Assembly: GCA_013003555.1 (NCBI GenBank) | Contig: JABDIV010000013.1 | Span: forward strand, 48,543 to 112,542 | Direction of reading: 5' to 3' | Source: Flavobacteriaceae bacterium | GTDB lineage: Bacteria > Bacteroidota > Bacteroidia > Flavobacteriales > Flavobacteriaceae | DNA length: 64,000 nt | Part shown: positions 26,962 through 36,972 of the stretch, one piece after another | Position numbering within the stretch: the first letter of the stretch is position 1 | How the letters are laid out: every line of letters starts with the position of its first letter | Program-made: the position numbers and the translations under genes | Notes under the pieces: model-generated | Database searches by the model: none | What the model saw: only the letters and a program-made list of their open reading frames with translations | Told to the model about the DNA's origin: nothing

Positions 26962-27546
26962 ATGGAAATGGAATTCAATTTTAAAGAGATATTTACGGCC
27001 TTTATGGTTCTTTTTGCAGTGATCGACGTCGTGGGAAATATTCCTATAATAATCGATCTCAGAAAAAAAGTAGGACATATTCAAAGTGAAAAAGCCTCTT
27101 TGATCGCTGGTCTTATATTGATCGTATTTCTCTTCCTGGGGAAGAGCATCCTCAATCTAATAGGCATCGATGTGAATTCTTTTGCCGTTGCCGGAGCATT
27201 TATTCTGTTTTTTATCGCTTTGGAAATGATACTCGGGATCACCCTCTATAAGGAGGATGAACATACAGCGCATACGGCTTCTATTTTTCCGCTCGCCTTT
27301 CCTTTAATTGCCGGACCCGGCAGTTTGACCACACTATTAGCGATTCGGGCAGAATTTAAAACCGAGAATATCGTTGTTGCCATTATAATCAATGTTATTT
27401 TTATATATCTCGTTTTAAAAACCTCCGCTCGTATAGAACGGGCAATCGGTTCGAGCGGAATCGGGATAATCAGAAAGGTTTTTGGCGTTGTCCTGCTAGC
27501 TATTGCTGTCAAGCTATTCACATCAAACATTAAAGTACTTTTATAG
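26962..27546 (+). CDS. MarC family integral membrane protein
   Basis: A 194-residue protein with about six transmembrane helices. Motifs FAVIDVVGNIPIIIDLRKK near residue 15, FPLAFPLIAGPGSLTTLLAI near the centre and a Gly-rich last helix pair fit the MarC/UPF0056 family. Despite the name, the transport substrate and the link to antibiotic resistance remain unproven. It is the first of three closely packed plus-strand genes: the next start is 2 bp after its stop. Confidence 0.9.
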   Translation: MEMEFNFKEIFTAFMVLFAVIDVVGNIPIIIDLRKKVGHIQSEKASLIAGLILIVFLFLGKSILNLIGIDVNSFAVAGAFILFFIALEMILGITLYKEDEHTAHTASIFPLAFPLIAGPGSLTTLLAIRAEFKTENIVVAIIINVIFIYLVLKTSARIERAIGSSGIGIIRKVFGVVLLAIAVKLFTSNIKVLL

Positions 27547-27548
27547 GC

Positions 27549-27752
27549 ATGAAAGTTTTTATCTATATCCTGATGATCCTGGCCATCTTTTTGGTGATCT
27601 ATAATTTAGCGCAAGTTGATTTTGACGATCCATTGGGAAAGGATAGCATCGTTGCTGTTATAACAACAATCGCGGGACTGTGCGCTCTGATGATCCTGGC
27701 GATACTGCGGACCTCACAGAAAATCAGGGATAAAGTCAGGCGAAAATCATGA
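27549..27752 (+). CDS. Small two-helix membrane protein
   Basis: A 67-residue protein with two hydrophobic segments (about 2-21 and 34-53) separated by an acidic loop (VDFDDPLGKDS), ending in a basic tail (RTSQKIRDKVRRKS). Family not recognised. Tight packing (2 bp after marC, 4-bp overlap with the next gene) supports real coding in a three-gene operon. Confidence 0.75.
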   Translation: MKVFIYILMILAIFLVIYNLAQVDFDDPLGKDSIVAVITTIAGLCALMILAILRTSQKIRDKVRRKS

Positions 27753-28360
27753 CCTTTGATGTTCTCATAATAGGCGGAGGCGCTGCCGGTCTTTCATGTG
27801 CTCTGGTGCTTGGTTCCGCCAGGAACCGCGATTATGTTGCTGATAAATCAATCGGGATTATAACACATCAGAAAGGTTCACATTTACAAAACGCTTTGTT
27901 TAATAATGTTCTTGGTCTTGAACCGGGAACAACTGGTTCATCCATATTAAAATCGGGTAAATCCCAGTTAAATAATCTATATCCACATGTCAGGCAACTG
28001 CATAACGAAAAGGTGCGTCGCATAAAGGAAGAGGGCGTCCTATACCAGGTAGAAACAAATCGCAATATGTATTTGGCGAGGATCGTCGTTGTAGCAGCGG
28101 GTTATACCAACTTGCTAACCATTAAAGGATTGGAAAATTATATCGAACCGCATCCCAGGGCTGCAGTCGAGAAAAATCGTATTTGGCTTAAAAATCAAGA
28201 TCATCTCATCAAAAATGGGCTTTATGTGGCTGGCACACTTGCAGGATGGCGAAGTCAGTTTGCCATGGCATCGGGTAGCGGTGCTCATGTGGCAACCGAT
28301 ATTTTAACTCTTTGGAATAACGGTCAGCATACAAAGGTTCATGATAAAATCAAGCCTTAA
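27749..28360 (+). CDS. Short FAD-dependent pyridine nucleotide-disulfide oxidoreductase-like protein
   Basis: A 203-residue protein with an N-terminal dinucleotide-binding motif (FDVLIIGGGAAGLSCALVLG) and a C-terminal flavin motif GLYVAGTLAGWRSQFAMASG. Thioredoxin reductases are about 310 residues. Here the NADPH-binding domain and the redox CxxC appear absent, and the usual Asp of the AGD flavin-ribityl motif is Thr. It is therefore a minimal FAD-binding protein, possibly using another reductant. It overlaps the preceding gene by 4 bp and converges with the S41 protease gene with a 4-bp overlap. Confidence 0.75.
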   Translation: MTFDVLIIGGGAAGLSCALVLGSARNRDYVADKSIGIITHQKGSHLQNALFNNVLGLEPGTTGSSILKSGKSQLNNLYPHVRQLHNEKVRRIKEEGVLYQVETNRNMYLARIVVVAAGYTNLLTIKGLENYIEPHPRAAVEKNRIWLKNQDHLIKNGLYVAGTLAGWRSQFAMASGSGAHVATDILTLWNNGQHTKVHDKIKP

Positions 28361-29943
28361 TCAACTGAGAGTTCAAGAACCTTACTCAACATGTCGTCGT
28401 TTGTATTCAATACCTGCACGGCTGCTGCGCTGCCATACAATTGCTCGGCAAGGGTAGCTTTCAAATACAGCTTCATTTCATTATTATAGGCCACAAACGG
28501 AATGTTATAGCGAGCTCTTTCATTCAGGTAATCCTGAAACTTATTTACAACTTCATCGCTGATCTCAAAACTTGATATGAATTGGTCTTTGGTTATATCC
28601 TGGTAAGACGAACGATCTTTATCGAGCTCTTCAAAAATAAAATAGTTCATTATTCCGGTGGCACGTATGCGATTGATGGTTTCGTTTTCCATTCTCAGGT
28701 TAATCGGTACAAAAACGTCCGGGATAATGCCGCCGCCACCATAAACGATCTTGCCTTCGGGGGTGGTAAATTTAAGAGAATCGTGCACTTCAATATTATC
28801 TGAATTCGAGAGCTCACCGTTTTGAATGCGCCTGTAATACTCATCAAAATAATCTTTGTTGCCATTGTTGTAGGCCCGTTGTATAGAACGACCTGTCGGC
28901 GTGTAATACCGAGAGATTGTCAACCGCACAGCACTGCCATCACCCAAGCCCATTTCACGCTGCACAAGCCCTTTTCCGTAAGACCGCCGTCCTAAAATTG
29001 TACCCTTATCATTATCCTGAAGCGCTCCGGCAATTATCTCACTGGCCGATGCTGAATTCTCATTGATCAAAACAAAAATCTCGCCCTCTTCAAAATCGCC
29101 CTTACCCGAGGCATAACTTCTTTCCACTTTCCCTTTTTTATTCCTTGTAAACAGGATAAGCTTATCGTCTTCGAGGAACTCATCGGCAATTCGTTCGGCA
29201 ATGCCCAAGAAACCACCTGGGTTATCCCTAAGATCAAGTACCATTTTGGTCGCGCCCCGGTCGATTAAGTCATCCAGCCCTGTTTTAAATTCATTATAGG
29301 TCGATTCAGCAAAACGATTAATCTTTATATAGCCCAAAGTTTCATTAAGCATATATGAAGCGTCCACACTTTTAATCGGAACATCGTTTCTCTTAATCTT
29401 GAATTCGAGCAATTTAGATACGCCTTCGCGATAAACCGTGAGTTTGACCCTGCTTCCTTTTTCACCTTTCAGCCTATTAACCACTGCCTCATTACTCCAG
29501 CTCTTCCCATAGATTGGTTCGCCATTTGCTGATATAATTCGGTCACCACCAATAATCCCGGCTTTTATACTTGGTCCGCCTTCCAAAGGTCGAATAACGG
29601 TAACCGTGTCGCGGTAGGTATAAAAACTTACGCCTATTCCAACAAAATCACCTTTCATATTTTCAGTAACCCGCTTAAGATCTTCTTTCGGAATATACGT
29701 AGAATGCGGATCGAGGTTATCTAAAATGCTATTGACCGTTACATCTACAATACTATCGGTATTCACCTCATCAACATATTCATAATCGATATAATCAATC
29801 AGCCTGTTTAATTTATCTTTTTTTGAATTTGACGTAAATAAACGGTCAGAATTATCGGTAAAACTCAAACGTCCTCCTATATAAATTCCAACGGCCACGG
29901 CTAAGCCAACGATCAACGGCCAAAATTTCTTATGTATCTGCAT
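28357..29943 (-). CDS. S41 family carboxy-terminal processing protease
   Basis: A 528-residue periplasmic protease of the CtpA/Prc type. It has an N-terminal membrane anchor or signal (KFWPLIVGLAVAVGIYIGG), a PDZ domain with its GVSFYTYRDTVTVI and GGDRIISANGEPI elements (about residues 95-180), and the S41 core. The catalytic Ser lies in NENSASASEIIAGAL and the Lys in GRRSYGKGLVQ. Such proteases trim C-terminal tails of envelope proteins. Its start overlaps the stop of the dCMP deaminase gene by one base, so they form an operon. Confidence 0.92.
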   Translation of the reverse strand: MQIHKKFWPLIVGLAVAVGIYIGGRLSFTDNSDRLFTSNSKKDKLNRLIDYIDYEYVDEVNTDSIVDVTVNSILDNLDPHSTYIPKEDLKRVTENMKGDFVGIGVSFYTYRDTVTVIRPLEGGPSIKAGIIGGDRIISANGEPIYGKSWSNEAVVNRLKGEKGSRVKLTVYREGVSKLLEFKIKRNDVPIKSVDASYMLNETLGYIKINRFAESTYNEFKTGLDDLIDRGATKMVLDLRDNPGGFLGIAERIADEFLEDDKLILFTRNKKGKVERSYASGKGDFEEGEIFVLINENSASASEIIAGALQDNDKGTILGRRSYGKGLVQREMGLGDGSAVRLTISRYYTPTGRSIQRAYNNGNKDYFDEYYRRIQNGELSNSDNIEVHDSLKFTTPEGKIVYGGGGIIPDVFVPINLRMENETINRIRATGIMNYFIFEELDKDRSSYQDITKDQFISSFEISDEVVNKFQDYLNERARYNIPFVAYNNEMKLYLKATLAEQLYGSAAAVQVLNTNDDMLSKVLELSVD

Positions 29944-30371
29944 TAGTCTAAATTACTGATCAATTTTACTTTAACACCTGCGCGTTCGAGGAAATCGATA
30001 CCGTTTCCATCTTTGTAAGCCTCCTGATAAACGACCCGCACAATCCCGGCCTGATGAATTAACTTGCTACACTCACGGCATGGTGACATGGTGATATACA
30101 ATGTTGACCCTTTACAGGATTGGGTTGATGAGGCTACCTTTGATATGGCATTAGCCTCAGCATGCAACACATACCATTTGGTATAACCTTCATCATCTTC
30201 GCAGTAATTTTCAAAACCCGATGGGGTCCCGTTATAACCGTCTGAGATGATCATGCGCTCTTTAACGATAATCGCTCCAACCTGTTTCCGTTTGCAATAG
30301 GATAACTTTCCCCATTCGGCCGCCATTCTCAGGTAGGCCCTATCATATTTCAGCTGTTTCTCTTCCGACAT
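29943..30371 (-). CDS. dCMP deaminase family protein (ComEB type)
   Basis: A 142-residue zinc deaminase. The zinc motif is LHAEANAIS with catalytic Glu, and SPCRECSKLIHQAG supplies two Cys ligands. An upstream region KRKQVGAIIVKERMIISDGYNGTPSG is characteristic of deoxycytidylate deaminases, which make dUMP for thymidylate synthesis. It is the first gene of a two-gene minus-strand operon with the S41 protease, an arrangement that looks organisational rather than functional. Confidence 0.9.
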   Translation of the reverse strand: MSEEKQLKYDRAYLRMAAEWGKLSYCKRKQVGAIIVKERMIISDGYNGTPSGFENYCEDDEGYTKWYVLHAEANAISKVASSTQSCKGSTLYITMSPCRECSKLIHQAGIVRVVYQEAYKDGNGIDFLERAGVKVKLISNLD

Positions 30372-30488
30372 CTATTTAAAACGGGTTTGTTGTATAGTGC
30401 AATAAACGAAAATAACCCCTTCCTATTTCAATTACAAAACAATACCCGTTAAATTTTTACCAATATTTACTTTGAATTCTTAAATAAA

Positions 30489-31079
30489 TTATGACAGGAA
30501 GTCGCTGTTAATGATCATGGGAATAACCATTCCTATTACAAGGGATGAAACAACCAACATCCAATCGCGACGTGATAATCGAAAAACGGTCTGGCCGATA
30601 AACCCAAAGAAAAGTGCAACGAAAACGATGATGACCTGGGCTATTTCGATCCCTAGAGCGAACTCGAGAAGAGGGATTAGCTTGTCATCAGATTTCCCGA
30701 CAAAAAGTTTGAATTCACGGGCAAAACCAAGGCCATGAATAAGGCCGAAGAATAAGGTTGACAAAAACAAAATCCCAAGGCGTTCGGATTTCGGGTTTTT
30801 AGAGGCTGTAAACACATTGAATACGGCCACTACAAGTATGGTTATGGGTATGAGAAATTCAACCAAAGCACTATTGATGCTTACAATACCATAAGCAGCT
30901 AAAACCAGTGATAAGGAATGACCAAGGGTAAATACGGAGACCAGGATGAATACGCGTTTCCAATCCTTGAACAGGTAAGGTACCGAAAGCACCATTAAAA
31001 ACAGAACATGATCATAACCGTTTACATCCAGAACATGGTTAAGGCCGTACTGTACATTGAACCAAAATTCATCTAACAT
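30489..31079 (-). CDS. HupE/UreJ family membrane protein
   Basis: A 196-residue protein with six or seven predicted helices. Phrases VNGYDHVLFLMVLSVPYLF, VSVFTLGHSLSLVLAAYG and LIHGLGFAREFKLFVG show the conserved His and Asp in helices seen in the HupE/UreJ group, some of which carry nickel or cobalt. No hydrogenase or urease genes are in the window, so the substrate stays open. It is monocistronic on the minus strand. Confidence 0.85.
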   Translation of the reverse strand: MLDEFWFNVQYGLNHVLDVNGYDHVLFLMVLSVPYLFKDWKRVFILVSVFTLGHSLSLVLAAYGIVSINSALVEFLIPITILVVAVFNVFTASKNPKSERLGILFLSTLFFGLIHGLGFAREFKLFVGKSDDKLIPLLEFALGIEIAQVIIVFVALFFGFIGQTVFRLSRRDWMLVVSSLVIGMVIPMIINSDFLS

Positions 31080-31124
31080 GGCATGAAGTTTAAGCGATTT
31101 GAGTGCTACAAAGCTAAGGAATTA

Positions 31125-31153
31125 AAAAAAAAGCCAGCACAAAAGTGCTGGCT
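31125..31153 (-). terminator. Rho-independent terminator of the Hsp20 gene
   Basis: AGCCAGCAC at 31132-31140 and GTGCTGGCT at 31145-31153 pair perfectly around AAAA; on the minus strand nine or more T follow. It lies 22 bp beyond the Hsp20 stop. Confidence 0.9.
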
Positions 31154-31174
31154 CCCAAATCTACCTAACTCAAC

Positions 31175-31618
31175 CTATTCAATTTCAATCTTTTTAGGAT
31201 GTTTTACTTCCGTTAACTCTTTCTTTGAAAGGTTGAATTTTAAGACCCCATTTTCATAGGATGCTTTAATTTCTTCTTCTTTAACGTCTTCTGGTAACAT
31301 CAAAGATCGTCTGAATGAGTTGTAGCTGAATTCCCTTCTTGTGAAGTTGTCTTCTTTGTCTTCTTTTTCAAATGATTTCTCAGCCTTTACGATTAAGTAA
31401 CCATCATCAATTGAAATTTCGAAGTCATCCTTTTCCAATCCAGGAGCTGCCAACTCAACCTGATATTCTCCTTCTGTTTCCTTAACATTCATGGCAGGTT
31501 CGTTTTGAACATAGCGATGCCAGAATCTGTCGTTTAAGAAATCATCGTCCCCAAAGAAATTGGATAATTCGGTTGGGAACCATGGTCGACGTTTCTTATC
31601 AAATTTAATTAATGACAT
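31175..31618 (-). CDS. Hsp20/alpha-crystallin family small heat-shock protein
   Basis: A 147-residue ATP-independent chaperone that holds unfolding proteins. The alpha-crystallin domain spans about residues 38-135 (MNVKETEGEYQVELAAPGLE at its start, then ISIDDGYLIVKAEKS). It closes with the conserved ENGVLKFNLSKKE, and an I-x-I-type tail (KKIEIE) may act in oligomer assembly. It has its own strong terminator and lies 80 bp downstream of dsbD on the same strand; an internal promoter is likely but was not located. Confidence 0.95.
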   Translation of the reverse strand: MSLIKFDKKRRPWFPTELSNFFGDDDFLNDRFWHRYVQNEPAMNVKETEGEYQVELAAPGLEKDDFEISIDDGYLIVKAEKSFEKEDKEDNFTRREFSYNSFRRSLMLPEDVKEEEIKASYENGVLKFNLSKKELTEVKHPKKIEIE

Positions 31619-31698
31619 AATAGATTAAAAAAAAGGTTTAACAATTCATTACAATGTCATAATGTAGTGAATACCAATTTTTTAAACAATGATTTTTG

Positions 31699-33762
31699 TC
31701 AGTTCACCGAAAAATTTAATTCAGGGGATTCTGCCTGATTTTGCTTGAAAATTTCCAATCCACAATTTAGAAAAGCGGCATAATCAGATTCGTCTGGAGT
31801 ATATCCTACAGGTTGGTTTAATACCTGTCGGCCATCAGGAGTTAAAAGCACATAGAAGGGTTGTGAATTGGTTTGAAAAAACTGGGTTTGAAAATGGGCC
31901 CATTTATGACCGTAATTCTCTAATTGTCGGGTACCGCCTTTTATTCGGTTAACCATAAGTTGTTCCGTTTGCGGCAAGGTCCGTTTATCATCAACATAAA
32001 GGGAAATGAGAACATAATCATCCTTCAGGTAGTTATTAATGGTTTCATCGGGCCAGACATGTTCTTCCATTTTACGGCAATTCACACAGGCATAACCTGT
32101 AAAATCAATCATTATGGGTTTATTGACTTTTTCCGCGTAAGCGATGCCTTCTTTTAAATCTTTAAAGCAGTTCAAATCATTAGGGCATTCATTCGGCAGG
32201 AAATAACTGTACCCAACCGGTGGTGCCAATCCGCTGAGAAGAGTTAGGGATTTATACGTTCCGGTATCGGAATTGATTCGAAATCCCGACGCCAGATAAA
32301 CGACAAAAGCTATGATTAATACACCCGATGAAATCCGGAAAAAAGATAATTTTCGCACCGGAGAATCATGTGGAAATTTGATCTTGCCTAAAATATATAG
32401 CGCCAGTCCAGCAAAGGTGATTATCCAAATACCCAGGAAAACTTCAATTTTTAAAATTCCCCAGTGCTTGACCAGATCGGCGTTTGATAAGAATTTAAAT
32501 GCCAGGGCTAACTCGAGAAAGCCCAGGACGACCTTAACCGTATTAAGCCATCCACCTGATTTTGGTAAAGAGTTCAACCAGCCAGGAAATGCCGCAAATA
32601 ATGCAAACGGAAGTCCCAGGGCAACCCCAAATCCGCCCATTCCAGCCGTCAATTGCCAGGCGCCGCCATCAGTTGTTAGAGAACCTGCCAAAAGCGATCC
32701 CAAAATGGGGCCTGTACACGAAAAGGAAACGATGGCCAATGTAAGAGCCATGAAAAAGACTCCTATTATTCCTCCAACACTTTCCCCCTTTGTGGTTTGC
32801 ATGGTCCAACTTGACGGCAATGTAAGTTCATAATAGCCAAAGAAGGAGAAGGCAAAAAATACGAAAATGAGAAAAAAGATAATGTTGAGGACCACATTGG
32901 TCGATATTTCATTTAAAATATCGGGATTAAGGGAATCCATCAAATGAAACGGAATACTCAGAATAAGATAGACCAGCAAGATGAAAACACCATATAAAAT
33001 CGCTTTTGATAACCCGGAAGAACTCGTGTTTTTACCGTTTTTCTTTGTGAAAAAACTCACGGTTAGCGGAATCATTGGAAATACGCAAGGTGTGAGTAAT
33101 GCTAATAATCCGCCTAAAATTCCGAGTCCGAATATATTCCAGAGCGATTTGGTCTGTTTGACATTAGTTGCCAGGTTCCTGGCCTGACCCTCACAACTTT
33201 GATCACTTTTTAGAATATCTTCAGGTGACATCCCGTAGAGCAGTTGGTTGATCCCATCGGTATCAACATCTACCGGTTCACCCATATCAACAGAACCAAC
33301 CTTAAGGGTGGAAGCTGCATATCGAAATTCAAATGGCACATCGGTAGGCATCAGGCATTTTTCATCATCACATGCCTGGAAGGTCAGGTATCCTTTTATT
33401 ACCGCTTCAGGGTTCTTAATTTTAACATGCTGAACAAAAGTGGCCTTATCGAAAAATTTTGAAACCACCATATCAAAAATGGGGTCGAGTTTGGTTACTT
33501 TATTCTCCTCTAGTTCAACGACAGCTTCAAGAAGTTCAAAATCTTCATTTTCTTCAAATTCAAATGTTGTTGGGATAGGACCACCCTCATCGACAAATTG
33601 CGAGTAAAGGGCCCATTTGTCATCCATAGTAGCAATAAACAGAAGCTCAAAACGATCCTCACCGAGTGCTTTAGTATCAAATTTCCATTTTACCGGTTCT
33701 ATGATCTGGGCTTGTAGATAAAACCCACAAAACAAGAATAAAATCAGGGCAATTCGTTTCAT
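31699..33762 (-). CDS. dsbD: Thiol:disulfide interchange protein DsbD
   Basis: A 687-residue inner-membrane electron carrier that passes reducing power from cytosolic thioredoxin to the periplasm. It has signal peptide MKRIALILFLFCGFYLQAQ, an N-terminal DsbD-alpha-like domain (about 20-170, with YLTFQACDDEKCLMPTDVPF carrying a Cys pair), and a core of about eight helices (about 210-490, with LLALLTPCVFPMIPLTVSFF and FSCTGPILGSLLAGS giving the two transmembrane Cys). A C-terminal thioredoxin-like domain has active site DFTGYACVNCRKMEEHVW (about residue 560). All three redox centres are intact. Confidence 0.94.
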   Translation of the reverse strand: MKRIALILFLFCGFYLQAQIIEPVKWKFDTKALGEDRFELLFIATMDDKWALYSQFVDEGGPIPTTFEFEENEDFELLEAVVELEENKVTKLDPIFDMVVSKFFDKATFVQHVKIKNPEAVIKGYLTFQACDDEKCLMPTDVPFEFRYAASTLKVGSVDMGEPVDVDTDGINQLLYGMSPEDILKSDQSCEGQARNLATNVKQTKSLWNIFGLGILGGLLALLTPCVFPMIPLTVSFFTKKNGKNTSSSGLSKAILYGVFILLVYLILSIPFHLMDSLNPDILNEISTNVVLNIIFFLIFVFFAFSFFGYYELTLPSSWTMQTTKGESVGGIIGVFFMALTLAIVSFSCTGPILGSLLAGSLTTDGGAWQLTAGMGGFGVALGLPFALFAAFPGWLNSLPKSGGWLNTVKVVLGFLELALAFKFLSNADLVKHWGILKIEVFLGIWIITFAGLALYILGKIKFPHDSPVRKLSFFRISSGVLIIAFVVYLASGFRINSDTGTYKSLTLLSGLAPPVGYSYFLPNECPNDLNCFKDLKEGIAYAEKVNKPIMIDFTGYACVNCRKMEEHVWPDETINNYLKDDYVLISLYVDDKRTLPQTEQLMVNRIKGGTRQLENYGHKWAHFQTQFFQTNSQPFYVLLTPDGRQVLNQPVGYTPDESDYAAFLNCGLEIFKQNQAESPELNFSVN

Positions 33763-34019
33763 GAATACGACATTAAATGCCTTACAAATAAAGGAAATAA
33801 TAATTAATAAAATAATAAGGCCTTGTTAATTTTGAATCCAATTTCAAATCGTGTTGTATCCGAATATAGCATGTGTTTTGAATAACAAAATATTCTTAAA
33901 CATACCATAACGCCTCAACAGCTACTATACATTATTCCTTCAATTCTATGATTTAACAGGCATTTACGTTAATTTAGCACCACAACATTGTTTTAACATA
34001 TCTTATAAATCATCATAAG

Positions 34020-36863
34020 TTGTTCGTAAGATTATACTTTATTAATATTAGATCAAAAGCAAAGCTAATGTGGGTTGTCCTGGTCCTCATTTTTAATTGC
34101 TTTAATACCGCCCAGGCTCAAGAAAAACCACCGATTCAGGTGTTTTCACCAAAGACATATAATGCAGAGAATCAAAATTGGGATATAACACAAGACGAGA
34201 ACAACTATATGTACTTTGCCAATAATGGCGGTCTTTTGGAATATAATGGGTCGGAATGGACGCTTTATGAAGTGCCCGACAGCCCTCTTGTTCGAACCGT
34301 TTTAGCCTACACGGATAAAATATACACCGGGAGCTTCATGGATTTTGGTTATTGGGAACGAAATGTGTTTGGAACTCTTGAATACACATCTTTGATTGGA
34401 TCAATGGGCATATCTCCCCTTGATGATGAGCAATTTTGGAATATTGAAGCTATTGACAAATGGTTGTTATTTCAGTCCTTATCTCGAATATATCTGATTG
34501 ATCTTGAGGAAAATGAGTTTAAAATAATTGAACCGGGCGGACAAATATTAAAACTCATTAAAGTTGATAATTCGGTATTCTTTCATGTTCAGAATAAGGG
34601 GTTATACACGATTAATAATGGTGAATTTGTACTTGTTTCCGATCACAATATTTTTCGTGATCGGGTTGTCACTAATATTTTTCAAATAAACAATGATTAC
34701 CATTATTTGCTGGACGATGGTTCCATGTATCGATTTGATGGCACTGATTATCTAAATGTCCCTTTTGCAAATCCATCTCCTGATACTGATCTGCGTATTT
34801 TTTCCAGTGACACCCTTTTGGACGGATCAATTGTGCTCGGAACCATATCGCAGGGAATTTTAATTTTAAATGAGAAAGGGGATATCCAATTAAGGTTAGA
34901 CAGGACATCTGGCATGGGGAATAATACCGTTCTTTCTCTTTATGAAGATTCTCAAAACAACATCTGGCTTGGGTTAGACAATGGGATAAATTGTGTAAAT
35001 ATGGGATCCCGTTTCCGATTCTTTACCGACGACGAAGGCAAACTTGGTACAGTTTATACGTCGATCATTCATGAAGACCATCTATATCTCGGCACAAATC
35101 AGGGTCTTTTCTACAAACCAATGCATGTAGACGAAGAGTTCGAATTTATTTCGGGAACAAACGGTCAGGTATGGATGCTAAAAGAGATAGACGGACAACT
35201 TTTTTGCGGGCACAACAATGGAACTTATATCATTACAGGAGGCGAAATTGGGCAAGCCATTTTAGAAGCTTCGGGTAGCTGGGATTTTCGACAAAATAGT
35301 GATTACCCAAACCTCATCCTTCAGGGAAATTACAACGGATTACATGTGCTTGCAAAAAAAGAGGGCAAATGGATGTATCGAAATAAAATTATTGGATTCG
35401 ATATATCAACACGATTCTTTGAATGGAAAGGGACAACTGTTTATGTGAGTCATGAATTCAGTGGTCTGTATCGACTCGAGCTGAGTAACGATTTGATGCG
35501 GATTTACAAGAACGATCAAATTAAAAGCGTCGGGTATCAAATTGGAACAAGTCTTTTATCATTCGGCAATAAAATCTATTATACGACCACTGAAGGGATC
35601 TATCGTGATCTTCAGGGCCGTGAATTCAGCCTTGATACAACGTTTACTGCCTTATTTAAGGATATGGAAAACCTTACGACCCTTATGCCTGTTACCGGAG
35701 GCAGGGACCTCGTTTGGCGGTATGCCGATAATACTATTATATTTCTTGAACCAGGTAAATTAAGTGAGGACCCGCTGATGGATGTTATTCCCCTCTCCTC
35801 CAATTTAAGAAATGTTGTGGATGGCTTCGGAAATATCTCACAGATCAAGGACGATATTTTCCTTTTAGGCACGTCAAACGGTTACATTCTGCTTGATCAA
35901 AAAATAGAACCTTTTAAAAATATACCCGAGGTTCGAATCAATTCAGCTCAAAGTTATGCCTTAGATGAAGCCAGCCATGGCATGAATCTGGATGAATCTC
36001 CGGTTTTATCAAACGAAAAAAACAATTTAAGTTTTCGATTTAGTATGCCCGCCTTTAATAGCACCATTCAAAAGGAATACCGGGTTCAGTTAGAGGGTTT
36101 AAACGAATCGTGGACTAATTGGAGCACTACCTCTGAACGACGTTATGAAAATTTACCTTACGGCGATTACACGTTTAAGGTTAGGGGACGCATCGGTAAC
36201 AAGGTTGCAGAAAATATCGCTGAGTACAAATTCCGTATTGAAAGACCTTTTTTATTGTCTAATGCTATGATCGGGCTATACCTTCTTGGTTTAATTTTGA
36301 CTTTATTCACTGTCCATATCCTATACAGACGACATTACCGAAGGCAGCAAGGTAAATTGATAGAACAATCATTGAAAGAATTTGAAATCAAGGAACTCGA
36401 AAGTACCCAGGAACTTATGCGATTAAAAAATGAAAAACTACAGCAAAATATAGAGGGCAAAAACCGTGAGCTCGCCATTTCAACAATGAGTCTGATAAAG
36501 AAAAATGAGTTTCTAAATTCAATTAAAAAAGAACTTAAAACAGCCGATAACAGCGTAAGTAGAAATCGTGTTATCAAGATTATAGATAATAATATCAATA
36601 ATACAGACGATTGGAAATTATTTGAAGAAGCCTTTAATAATGCTGATAAAGATTTCCTTAAAAAGATTAAAAATGAACATCCCGATCTTACTTCGAATGA
36701 TTTGAGACTTTGTGCCTATTTAAGGCTTAATTTATCTTCAAAAGAGATCGCGCCATTACTTAATATTTCTACAAGAAGTGTGGAGGTAAAACGCTACAGA
36801 CTCCGAAAAAAAATGAATTTACCCCATGAAACAAACTTAACAAATTATATTCTTGAATTGTAA
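34020..36863 (+). CDS. PUL sensor-regulator: two-component propeller, Y_Y_Y domain and LuxR-type HTH
   Basis: A 947-residue membrane-spanning transcription regulator. After a signal peptide (cleavage near TAQAQ) come propeller repeats over about residues 35-650 (e.g. SLYEDSQNNIWLGLDNGINC), a Y_Y_Y domain (about 665-755, KEYRVQLEGLNESWTNW), one transmembrane helix (about 760-780), a coiled coil and a C-terminal LuxR/GerE-like HTH (SSKEIAPLLNISTRSVEVKRYRLR). There is no histidine kinase. It should sense glycan in the periplasm and act directly on DNA. The start is a TTG at 34020; an ATG at 34068 also exists, but the basic n-region of the signal peptide lies before it. It is positioned just upstream of susC, so it is probably the locus regulator. 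Confidence 0.88.
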   Translation: MFVRLYFINIRSKAKLMWVVLVLIFNCFNTAQAQEKPPIQVFSPKTYNAENQNWDITQDENNYMYFANNGGLLEYNGSEWTLYEVPDSPLVRTVLAYTDKIYTGSFMDFGYWERNVFGTLEYTSLIGSMGISPLDDEQFWNIEAIDKWLLFQSLSRIYLIDLEENEFKIIEPGGQILKLIKVDNSVFFHVQNKGLYTINNGEFVLVSDHNIFRDRVVTNIFQINNDYHYLLDDGSMYRFDGTDYLNVPFANPSPDTDLRIFSSDTLLDGSIVLGTISQGILILNEKGDIQLRLDRTSGMGNNTVLSLYEDSQNNIWLGLDNGINCVNMGSRFRFFTDDEGKLGTVYTSIIHEDHLYLGTNQGLFYKPMHVDEEFEFISGTNGQVWMLKEIDGQLFCGHNNGTYIITGGEIGQAILEASGSWDFRQNSDYPNLILQGNYNGLHVLAKKEGKWMYRNKIIGFDISTRFFEWKGTTVYVSHEFSGLYRLELSNDLMRIYKNDQIKSVGYQIGTSLLSFGNKIYYTTTEGIYRDLQGREFSLDTTFTALFKDMENLTTLMPVTGGRDLVWRYADNTIIFLEPGKLSEDPLMDVIPLSSNLRNVVDGFGNISQIKDDIFLLGTSNGYILLDQKIEPFKNIPEVRINSAQSYALDEASHGMNLDESPVLSNEKNNLSFRFSMPAFNSTIQKEYRVQLEGLNESWTNWSTTSERRYENLPYGDYTFKVRGRIGNKVAENIAEYKFRIERPFLLSNAMIGLYLLGLILTLFTVHILYRRHYRRQQGKLIEQSLKEFEIKELESTQELMRLKNEKLQQNIEGKNRELAISTMSLIKKNEFLNSIKKELKTADNSVSRNRVIKIIDNNINNTDDWKLFEEAFNNADKDFLKKIKNEHPDLTSNDLRLCAYLRLNLSSKEIAPLLNISTRSVEVKRYRLRKKMNLPHETNLTNYILEL

Positions 36864-36972
36864 GGATATTACAACTGTTAAAATAACCCATACAATACCA
36901 CAACAAATGTTTTTATTAGTAGGCTTCGGTTTCAGCTTCAATTCCCTCAAAATACTTAAAACAGGGGATTTC

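Noticed and set aside
32312..32833. 173-residue open frame on the plus strand inside dsbD
   Set aside because: It lies wholly antisense to a well-supported DsbD gene, with proline/arginine-rich shadow composition and no recognisable domain.
34020..36863. Regulator considered as a hybrid two-component system
   Set aside because: After the membrane helix there is a coiled coil and a LuxR-type HTH, but no HisKA/HATPase or receiver domain motifs.
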